NCBI GenBank assembly: GCA_963732365.1
Contig: CAVSZC010000005.1
Coordinates: 992,001 to 1,056,000, forward strand
Direction of reading: 5' to 3'
DNA from: SR-FBR-E99 sp963732365
Lineage (GTDB): Bacteria; Bacteroidota; Bacteroidia; Bacteroidales; VadinHA17
Length of the DNA: 64,000 nt
Part shown: in pieces, positions 57,925 to 64,000 of the stretch
Layout of the letters: every line of letters begins with the position of its first letter
Numbering within the stretch: the stretch's first letter is position 1
The notes under the pieces: generated by a model
What the model was told of the DNA's origin: nothing
The model's input: the letters and a program-made list of their open reading frames with translations, nothing else
Database searches by the model: none
Program-made: the position numbers and the translations under genes

Positions 57925-58821
57925 ATGACCAGACTTAACCTTGCGGGAATCTTCCCCCCTCTGCCAACATCATTTGACGGTGAAGAAAACCTGATGCCTG
58001 AAAAGATCAGGCTCAATATCAGCCGTCTGTCAGCTTATGAGCTCACAGGATTCCTCATCCTTGGATCAAACGGAGAGCAGGTGATGCTCTCAGATAAAGA
58101 GAAATCTGAGGCCGTTGCTGCAGCCAGGGAGGCTTTGCCTCCGGGTAAGGTCTTATTGGCCGGCACCGGAGGACAGTCAACGAGGGAGACGATAAAAATC
58201 ACCAGGGAGGCAGCCGCAGAGGGTGCCGACGGTGTTCTTGTGTTAAACCCATATTATTTCAAGGGCTCGATGACCCACGAGGCGCTGGTGAAACACTACT
58301 TCAATGTAGCTGACGCCTCGCCCGTACCCGTCATTATATATAATATGCCCGGAAATACCGGCATTGATATGACTGCTGCCATGGTGATTGAAATGGCATC
58401 CCATCCCAATATTATCGGGATGAAGGAGTCCGGAGGCAGTGTCGTAAAAATGGGGGAGGTGCTTCGAAGCGTGAAGACTGATTTTCAGGTTCTTGCAGGA
58501 GGAGCCGGGTTTCTTCTTCCGGCATTGGCAACAGGTGCTGTAGGAGGCATCCTGGCACTTGCAAATATTGCACCGGGCATCTGTATAGATATTTACAGGT
58601 CATTTTCTAACGGCGATATTCAAAATGCCAGGGTGTTACAACATAAGGTGATTCCTCTCAACAATGCAGTCACAAGTAAATGGGGTGTTCCTGCCCTGAA
58701 GGCAGCGATGGATCAACTTGGCCTCTACGGCGGCCCTGTGAGAAGACCGTTGCTGCCTGTAAGCAATGATGTCAGGGAACAGCTCATAAGCCTCATCAAT
58801 GAAGTTGCTGCAAAAGTATAA
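57925..58821 (+). CDS. 4-hydroxy-2-oxoglutarate aldolase-like (HOGA1-type, DapA superfamily)
   Basis: 298 residues, TIM-barrel class I aldolase. The Schiff-base Lys is K167 (IIGMKESGG) and the catalytic Tyr is Y139 (VIIYNMPGNTG), 28 residues apart as in human HOGA1 (Y168, K196 as I recall). Two features set it apart from dihydrodipicolinate synthase (GTTGE, KEATG) and resemble HOGA1: GSNGE at 47-51 and the ESGG after the Lys. The C-terminal GVPALKAAMDQLGLYGGP also matches the HOGA1 pattern better than DapA. HOGA1 cleaves 4-hydroxy-2-oxoglutarate to pyruvate and glyoxylate. The next gene is a glyoxylate aminotransferase, which supports this reading. Substrate is inferred, not shown. Confidence 0.72.
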   Translation: MTRLNLAGIFPPLPTSFDGEENLMPEKIRLNISRLSAYELTGFLILGSNGEQVMLSDKEKSEAVAAAREALPPGKVLLAGTGGQSTRETIKITREAAAEGADGVLVLNPYYFKGSMTHEALVKHYFNVADASPVPVIIYNMPGNTGIDMTAAMVIEMASHPNIIGMKESGGSVVKMGEVLRSVKTDFQVLAGGAGFLLPALATGAVGGILALANIAPGICIDIYRSFSNGDIQNARVLQHKVIPLNNAVTSKWGVPALKAAMDQLGLYGGPVRRPLLPVSNDVREQLISLINEVAAKV

Positions 58822-58841
58822 CGCATAAAATTGCAATCAGG

Positions 58842-60005
58842 ATGAAAGGAAGAAAGTTATTGATGATACCCGGTCCGATAGAATTTGAGCCGGCCGTATT
58901 GCAGGCCACAGCGATGGCTACGACCAGCCATGTGGCGCCTGACTTTATAGAGACTTTCGGACACTCTCTTGAGATGATGAGAGATGTATGGTTATCACCG
59001 TCTGGCCAGCCTTTTATTATAGCCGGCACAGGGACTCTCGCCATGGATATGGCAGGATCGAACCTGATTGAGCCGGGAGACAGAGCCCTTGTCATCTCGA
59101 CAGGTTATTTCGGAGACAGGTATGCCGACCTGCTGAAAAGATACGGTGCCGAGGTTACAGTGCTGAAAGCAGCCACGGGGGACGTGGTTGATATAAAAGA
59201 GATTGAAAAAGAACTCAATAGTAAGAGCTACAAGCTTTTGACCTTCACTCATGTCGATACCTCTACCGCAGTGCGGGTTGATCCACGGCCTCTGGGGCTG
59301 CTGGGACAGAAGTATGGCGTTCTGACTATCCTTGACGGCGTATGCTCCGTGGCAGGTGAAGAGATAAGACAGGATGAGTGGATGATAGATGTGGTCTTTA
59401 CTGCCTCGCAAAAAGCTGTTGGCGTACCTCCGGGTCTGGCCCTGATGGTTGTTTCGGAACGGGCCGTCAATGCATGGCGTGGCCGTAAAACGCCTGTTGG
59501 CAATTATTACTGTGACTGGAACAACTGGCTTCCTGTAATGAAAGCATACGAAGAACGACGGCCTTCATACTTCGGCACACCTGCAGTGAATCTGGTTAAC
59601 GGCCTTGAAGTCAGCCTGGGAATTATTCTTAAGGAGGGGATGGAGGCCAGGTTCGGCCGTCACCGGCGTATCGGCAAATCATTCCGTACAGCCATGAGAG
59701 ATCTCGGGCTGAAGATGATCCCTGTTTCTGAAGAGATAAGCGCAGGGACACTCTCGGCACCTTATTATCCTGATGGCGTCAAGGGGGCGGAGTTCATGAG
59801 GGCCATTGCGGCATCGGACGTCATACTGGCCGGTGGCTTGCTACAGGGAATAAAAGACAGTTATTTCCGGGTAGGACATATGGGCTCGGTCACCGAAGGC
59901 GACATACTGACAACGGTGTCAGCCATAGAACATTGCCTTCAGAATTGCGGACATACTATTGTCAGGGGTACTGGACTCAGGGGCGCTGCAGGAGAACTGC
60001 AGTGA
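58842..60005 (+). CDS. Alanine/serine-glyoxylate aminotransferase (class V PLP)
   Basis: 387 residues, fold type I, class V. Start IPGPIEFEPAVLQA is the family N-terminus; PLP Lys is K191 in FTASQKAVGVPPGLA; AGTGTLAMDM near 61-70 binds the cofactor phosphate; DGVCSVAGEE near 165-174 contacts the PLP ring. These are the marks of alanine-glyoxylate and serine-pyruvate aminotransferases. It would convert glyoxylate to glycine with alanine or serine as donor. It starts 20 nt after the aldolase gene that should produce glyoxylate. Confidence 0.85.
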   Translation: MKGRKLLMIPGPIEFEPAVLQATAMATTSHVAPDFIETFGHSLEMMRDVWLSPSGQPFIIAGTGTLAMDMAGSNLIEPGDRALVISTGYFGDRYADLLKRYGAEVTVLKAATGDVVDIKEIEKELNSKSYKLLTFTHVDTSTAVRVDPRPLGLLGQKYGVLTILDGVCSVAGEEIRQDEWMIDVVFTASQKAVGVPPGLALMVVSERAVNAWRGRKTPVGNYYCDWNNWLPVMKAYEERRPSYFGTPAVNLVNGLEVSLGIILKEGMEARFGRHRRIGKSFRTAMRDLGLKMIPVSEEISAGTLSAPYYPDGVKGAEFMRAIAASDVILAGGLLQGIKDSYFRVGHMGSVTEGDILTTVSAIEHCLQNCGHTIVRGTGLRGAAGELQ

Positions 60006-60010
60006 GTAAC

Positions 60011-60625
60011 TCATCTGTTCGCGATCAGCAGAAAGATGTTAAACTGCTTTGTCATTCCTCCCGCGATAACCTTGTTCATAACAAAACACTCCCTGTGACT
60101 TATATTCATAAACCCCTGTCCTGCTATAGTCTGAGATAATTCGTCAGGATCGAAGCCGTTATGACCTGTAAATCCTTCGCCGTGAAACGAACCGTCCTCA
60201 GAATACAGATCTGCGATTGCAAGAAAACCTCCCGGATTTAGCATTCCGTGGAACTTCCTGACAATATTGCCAATATCAATGATGTGATGCAGCACCATCT
60301 GACTGAAGATAAGATCAACCTTAGGCCCTGTATAATCATCATGTTCGAGATCAAACTTAAGTGCTTTGATGTTTTCCACCTTTGCCGCCCTGATCTTTTC
60401 GCTCGTCACTTCCAGCATTCCCGTTGAATTGTCCATCAGGATTATCTCCCTGAGATAGTCCTTTAGCAGGAAGCTTGTTATTCCCGTACCGGCACCGTAT
60501 TCCATTGCTGTCATATCCTTCCTGATGGGAACATTACTGAGGAGTGCATCAGCGATAGCTTTTGAGCGTTCCCGGTTCATAGGATTATTATCCCAGGAGG
60601 CTGCCTTAATATCAAATGAACTCAT
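60011..60625 (-). CDS. Class I SAM-dependent methyltransferase, target unknown
   Basis: 204 residues. Glycine-rich AdoMet site EYGAGTGITSFLLKDYLREI near residues 42-60, acidic loop ILMDNSTGML, and LIFSQMVLHHIIDIGNIVRK further on. This is the UbiE/Methyltransf_11 pattern that acts on small molecules. It converges with the aminotransferase gene across 5 nt and is on the other strand, so it probably is not part of the hydroxyproline unit. Confidence 0.8.
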   Translation of the reverse strand: MSSFDIKAASWDNNPMNRERSKAIADALLSNVPIRKDMTAMEYGAGTGITSFLLKDYLREIILMDNSTGMLEVTSEKIRAAKVENIKALKFDLEHDDYTGPKVDLIFSQMVLHHIIDIGNIVRKFHGMLNPGGFLAIADLYSEDGSFHGEGFTGHNGFDPDELSQTIAGQGFMNISHRECFVMNKVIAGGMTKQFNIFLLIANR

Positions 60626-60757
60626 TGAGTCTTTTTTTTATCAATGGGCAAATATACATTATGATTGACAAAATTATTGTTGAGCTATTTCGACATTATC
60701 CGTATCCGGTTATTTAAGAGTTGATGCATGTAATCTCTCATTCATATCATAATTAAC

Positions 60758-60786
60758 TTTGATACGCTTTATTAATCTTAAATTTG
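60758..60786 (+). promoter_or_regulatory. Putative promoter of the OsmC-like gene
   Basis: TTTG at 60758-60761 and TAAATTTG at 60779-60786 with a 17-bp spacer, slightly short. The -7 element lies 27 nt before the ATG at 60814. Confidence 0.45.
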
Positions 60787-60813
60787 CATTTCTAAAACGA
60801 TATTACAACAGAC

Positions 60814-61236
60814 ATGGGAAAAGAGATCGTAACAACCAAATGGCTTGAAAATATGGCTTTTGAGTCAGAAGTCAACGGCCATAAGATAGTGATTGATGCT
60901 GTTCCGGAGGTTGGCGGCGAGAACCGGGGGCCCAGACCCAAGCCTTTCATGCTGATGGCACTGGGGGGTTGTACGGGCATGGACGTCATTTCAATGCTTA
61001 AGAAGATGAAAGTTGATGTCAAAAAGTTTAGTGTCACGGTAGAAGGCGAATTAACCGAAGAACATCCGAAGCATTTTTACAGGATGCATGTGATCTATGA
61101 GTTTACCGGAACAAACCTTCCGCTGGAAAAGCTTCAGAAGGCCGTTTCACTCTCAGATGAAAGGTACTGCGGAGTCAGTGCGGTATATAAGAAGGCATTG
61201 CAGATGACAAGTGAGATAAGGATCATTGAGGCATAA
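60814..61236 (+). CDS. OsmC/Ohr-family protein
   Basis: 140 residues, normal for OsmC. The two redox Cys are C53 (GGCTGMDVISML) and C119 (RYCGVSAVYKKA), in the expected helix positions. The family reduces organic hydroperoxides using its Cys pair. It has its own promoter and is followed by the ABC exporter 52 nt later. Whether it is OsmC-like or a YhfA-type protein without peroxidase function is not decidable. Confidence 0.88.
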   Translation: MGKEIVTTKWLENMAFESEVNGHKIVIDAVPEVGGENRGPRPKPFMLMALGGCTGMDVISMLKKMKVDVKKFSVTVEGELTEEHPKHFYRMHVIYEFTGTNLPLEKLQKAVSLSDERYCGVSAVYKKALQMTSEIRIIEA

Positions 61237-61288
61237 CAAGGGCGAATGCCGGTGTTCCTGATGGCCGCAAAGACAACTACCCTGATAC

Positions 61289-63055
61289 ATGGCCGATAAA
61301 GAAAAGAAAAAGGCAGGTTCCGGATTACGTGAACTGTTCAAGCTGTACAGCTTTCTGAGGCCGTACCGCTGGAGGTTTGCCCTGGGTCTCTCCTTCCTGC
61401 TGGTATCAACAGCCGCAAGCCTGATGTTCCCGAAGCTCCTCGGTGACATGGTTGACATGGGCAACAGTGGCAGGATACTGGAGGAGATAAACAGGACAGG
61501 TCTGACGCTGATGGCGATACTCATAATACAGGCGCTCTTTGCATATATGCGGACAAGGATCTTTGTGTCAGTGACAGAGAGAACCCTGGCATCTATCAGA
61601 CAGTCGCTCTACAACCATCTTATCAGGCTGCCCATGTCATTCTTCTCCGAGCGCAGGGTAGGAGAACTCAACAGCCGTATCTCATCTGACATTGCACTGC
61701 TTCAGGACTCCCTTACCGGAACGCTGGCAGACCTCCTCTCTCAGCTTCTGATAATCACCGGCGGGGTCACCCTGATGATGATCAGCTCTTTCAAGCTGAC
61801 TCTGTTTATGCTTGCAATTATACCGGCCATGTCTCTGATGGCATTCTTTTCAGGGAGGGCCATCAGACGTTATTCGCGAAAAGCCCAGTCATTCGTTGCT
61901 GAGTCTAACACAATAGTTGAGGAGACGCTGCAGGGAATACAGAATGTCAAAGCCTTTACGAATGAGGCTTTTGAGAGCAGGAGGTACCGCGAAAAGACAG
62001 AGCAGGTTGCCAGGGCAGGAATCAGGGGAGGAAAATACCAGGCGTCGGTTTCTTTCATTGTGCTGGGGTTTTTTGTTGCCATGGGTGCAGTTATATGGCG
62101 AGGTGCAGCCATGATTGCCAGCGGCCAGATGGAAGCCGGTCAACTCTTTTCTTTTGTCATTTATTCCGGATTCATCGGGGGAAATATTGCGGGCATGGCC
62201 GGGGTTTATACACGGCTGCAGAAGACAATCGGTGCCGCGGAGAACCTGCTTCTCCTGCTCGATGAGCCGGCAGAAAGTGTCAGTGAGAGATATGTGCCTG
62301 ACAGTGAGCATACTCTACACGGGCAGATAACCTTCGACAGTGTTGAATTCAGGTATCCCTCGCGCAGTGAGGTCACTGTCCTTAAGGAAGTAAGCTTCAG
62401 GGTAGAGCCGGGACAGCAGGTAGCTCTTGTAGGACCCAGCGGGGCAGGGAAGTCAACTGTCACATCATTGCTGCTGAAGTTTTACGAGGCTACCGGTGGC
62501 AGGATATTATTTGACGGACGCAACAGCCTTGATTTTCCGGTCACGGAGCTGCGTGCCCAGATGGCAATTGTGATGCAGGATGTATTCCTTTTCGGGGGTA
62601 CCATCCGTGAGAATATTGCCTATGGCAAGCCTGACGCAGGTGAGGAGGAGATAATTGATGCAGCTGTGCAGGCTAACGCCTGGGACTTCATTCAGTCATT
62701 CCCCGAAGGGCTGAGCACTGTTGTCGGTGAGCGTGGGGTGCAACTGTCAGGAGGACAGCGTCAGCGGATCGCCATCGCACGTGCGGTACTGAAAAACCCG
62801 AAGATTCTCATCCTTGATGAAGCCACCTCCTCACTTGACTCTGAATCGGAGAGGCTTGTTCAGGAGGCGCTGGAAAAGCTTATGCGTAACCGCACTTCAC
62901 TAGTCATCGCCCATCGTCTGGCTACGGTGCGCAATTCAGACAAGATCATTGTGCTTAATGAGGGGACGATTGTTGAGGAGGGAACCCATTCTGAGCTTAT
63001 GGCAAACGGAAACGGCCTGTACAGGTCGCTCACAAAGCTGCAGTTCACCACATAA
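61289..63055 (+). CDS. ABC exporter, fused permease and ATPase (MsbA/MDR-like)
   Basis: 588 residues. Six membrane helices in the first about 310 residues, then a nucleotide-binding domain with Walker A GPSGAGKST near 384, Q-loop MQDVFLFGG, signature LSGGQRQR near 485, Walker B ILILDEATS near 508 and the switch His in IAHRLAT. It is a half-transporter that works as a homodimer, probably exporting a lipid or hydrophobic compound. The N-terminal PYRWRFALGLSFLLVST is the family start. The substrate is not known. Confidence 0.92.
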   Translation: MADKEKKKAGSGLRELFKLYSFLRPYRWRFALGLSFLLVSTAASLMFPKLLGDMVDMGNSGRILEEINRTGLTLMAILIIQALFAYMRTRIFVSVTERTLASIRQSLYNHLIRLPMSFFSERRVGELNSRISSDIALLQDSLTGTLADLLSQLLIITGGVTLMMISSFKLTLFMLAIIPAMSLMAFFSGRAIRRYSRKAQSFVAESNTIVEETLQGIQNVKAFTNEAFESRRYREKTEQVARAGIRGGKYQASVSFIVLGFFVAMGAVIWRGAAMIASGQMEAGQLFSFVIYSGFIGGNIAGMAGVYTRLQKTIGAAENLLLLLDEPAESVSERYVPDSEHTLHGQITFDSVEFRYPSRSEVTVLKEVSFRVEPGQQVALVGPSGAGKSTVTSLLLKFYEATGGRILFDGRNSLDFPVTELRAQMAIVMQDVFLFGGTIRENIAYGKPDAGEEEIIDAAVQANAWDFIQSFPEGLSTVVGERGVQLSGGQRQRIAIARAVLKNPKILILDEATSSLDSESERLVQEALEKLMRNRTSLVIAHRLATVRNSDKIIVLNEGTIVEEGTHSELMANGNGLYRSLTKLQFTT

Positions 63056-63096
63056 AAGGGAAATGCATCAATACAGATAAACACAAATCTAAATAT

Positions 63097-63104
63097 TAAC
63101 TTTG
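63097..63104 (+). promoter_or_regulatory. Putative -7 element for the LysM gene
   Basis: TAACTTTG followed by CAGAC matches TAnnTTTG, 19 nt before the ATG at 63124. No TTG at the -33 distance. Confidence 0.4.
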
Positions 63105-63123
63105 CAGACTTAAGAAGGTAATT

Positions 63124-64000
63124 ATGTTACGGACAGCCAGAAACACAATTCTTGCATTGATTGCTGCAATAGCATCATCATCAGCACTCCAGGGCCAGGT
63201 GCCTGTTCAGATATCTACCGAGAAAATCGTTTCAGCCGGCAAGGTCTATTACATGCATGAAGTGCAGAAAGACCAGACTCTGTATTCTATTTCAAGGGCC
63301 TATAAGGTGTCCCTTGAAGACATCACTAGCGTTAATGTGATCCCCTCATACGGTATCGTTCCGGGACAGGTTCTCAGGATTCCTGCCTCTGAACCTAAGA
63401 AGTCGATAACCACCGATGAGCAGGCAAAAGAGATGGCTCGCAAGAGGGAACAACCTCAACCTCAACCGCAGCCTCAGCCTCAGACCCAGCCTCAGCCTCA
63501 GCCTCAGCCTCAGCCGCAGACCCAGCCGCAGTCTCAGCCGCAGACCCAGCCGCAGTCTCAGTCACAGCCTCAGTATAAGGTGTCAACGCAGAAGATTGTC
63601 TCGAACGGTAAGGTATATTACCTGCACGAGGTAGAGAAGGGGCAGACGCTTTATTCAATAGCAAGAACCTACAAGGTCACTGTTGATGACGTTACCCGTG
63701 AGAATGTGATTGCTACATACGGGATAGCCCCGGGTCAGCTGCTAAAGATTCCTTCATCAGAGGTTCCTCCGAAAGAGGAATCGCCTGACCGCAGCAAGTA
63801 TCAACCTCAACCTCAGCCTGAGCCTCAACCTGAGCCTCAACCTCAGCCTGAACCCCAGCCTGCAGCTCAGGCGCAGCCACAGTCGTCATCACCTTCCGGC
63901 GTCGCCCGGCAGGATGAGAAGGAGCAGGCTTCATCGGCCTCCGCAGCGCCTGCCAAAGAGGATCCTAAGCCTCAGCCTGAAGCTGTACCTGATGTGAAGA
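63124..64000 (+). CDS. Two-LysM protein with PQ-rich linkers (3' end cut off by window edge)
   Basis: Open from the ATG at 63124 to the window end, at least 292 residues. Signal peptide of about 25 residues. Two LysM domains share the same sequence: GKVYYMHEVQKDQTLYSISR (40-59) and GKVYYLHEVEKGQTLYSIAR (162-181), each ending GQxLxIP. They are joined by a Pro-Gln linker (about 110-150) coded by CCTCAG-like hexamers; a second PQ/PE-rich linker follows at about 227-250. LysM binds peptidoglycan, so the protein is probably periplasmic. In Bacteroidota such N-termini often precede a substrate-binding-protein-like domain; the rest is outside the window. Confidence 0.85.
   Translation, partial: MLRTARNTILALIAAIASSSALQGQVPVQISTEKIVSAGKVYYMHEVQKDQTLYSISRAYKVSLEDITSVNVIPSYGIVPGQVLRIPASEPKKSITTDEQAKEMARKREQPQPQPQPQPQTQPQPQPQPQPQTQPQSQPQTQPQSQSQPQYKVSTQKIVSNGKVYYLHEVEKGQTLYSIARTYKVTVDDVTRENVIATYGIAPGQLLKIPSSEVPPKEESPDRSKYQPQPQPEPQPEPQPQPEPQPAAQAQPQSSSPSGVARQDEKEQASSASAAPAKEDPKPQPEAVPDVK

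Noticed and set aside
57925..58821. Dihydrodipicolinate synthase (dapA)
   Set aside because: It lacks the DapA marks GTTGE and KEATG and shows GSNGE and KESGG as in HOGA1; its neighbour is a glyoxylate aminotransferase, not lysine genes.

Overview
The window is a chromosome segment of a member of the Bacteroidota, most likely an uncultured, anaerobic Bacteroidales lineage. This rests on three things. A complete 16S-23S-5S operon ends its 16S in the Bacteroidota form (GGCTGGAACACCTCCTTTCT). At least a dozen promoters match the Bacteroidota -33/-7 consensus (TTG, about 19-21 bp, TAnnTTTG). The gene families are phylum-typical: type III glutamine synthetase, a PorE-like OmpA protein, DUF2851, and a fused OlsF-type amino-acid-lipid acyltransferase. 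I cannot assign a family or genus without a database search.

Layout. 1-8266 (minus strand): fbp, mfd, coaX, an outer-membrane barrel protein, a TPR protein and lptC (cut by the window edge) form a tightly packed, probably co-transcribed block. 8351-12242: aspartate kinase on plus, facing a minus-strand polyprenol-phosphate mannose synthase / dihydroorotase / small lipoprotein operon. 12473-20770: the RNA region. tRNA-Ile(GAT) and tRNA-Ala(TGC) lie upstream of the rRNA operon instead of inside its spacer. They are separated from 16S by a TIR-membrane-TolB-like-TPR gene and by intergenic DNA packed with heptanucleotide repeats. Two tandem rrn promoters and two boxA-like elements are visible. 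20831-26353: a stand-alone methionine-synthase-activation-domain protein, xylB-xylA, and the fused acyltransferase. 26418-33106: PpiD-like chaperone (minus), then a two-gene NAD-linked, iron-sulfur-rich formate dehydrogenase. 33232-38679: glutamine synthetase III, PorE-like protein, purM. 39009-47776: prfA, pyrF, DUF2851, rpsO, pnp, deoxynucleoside kinase and a TPR lipoprotein. 47830-54127: SpoU methyltransferase (minus), sucC, priA, a GH92 alpha-mannosidase. 54452-60005: a four-gene cluster described below. 60011-64000: methyltransferase (minus), OsmC-like protein, ABC exporter, and a LysM protein cut by the window end.

The most interesting unit is 54182-60005. It encodes a glycyl radical enzyme whose active-site residues match trans-4-hydroxy-L-proline dehydratase (HypD) and its radical-SAM activase. 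Next come a DapA-superfamily protein that looks like 4-hydroxy-2-oxoglutarate aldolase (HOGA1-like) and a class-V alanine/serine-glyoxylate aminotransferase. The last two are the terminal steps of the oxidative hydroxyproline pathway known from animals. Here they sit directly behind the anaerobic radical enzyme of gut bacteria, an arrangement that suggests a branched or alternative anaerobic route for hydroxyproline-type substrates.

Other points of note are the TIR-TPR gene between displaced tRNAs and the rRNA operon, two heptad repeat families recurring together at three loci (two of them abutting promoter -33 elements), and a symmetric GGGGTAT site in front of glutamine synthetase III. Functional calls come from reading motifs by eye; no database search was possible.
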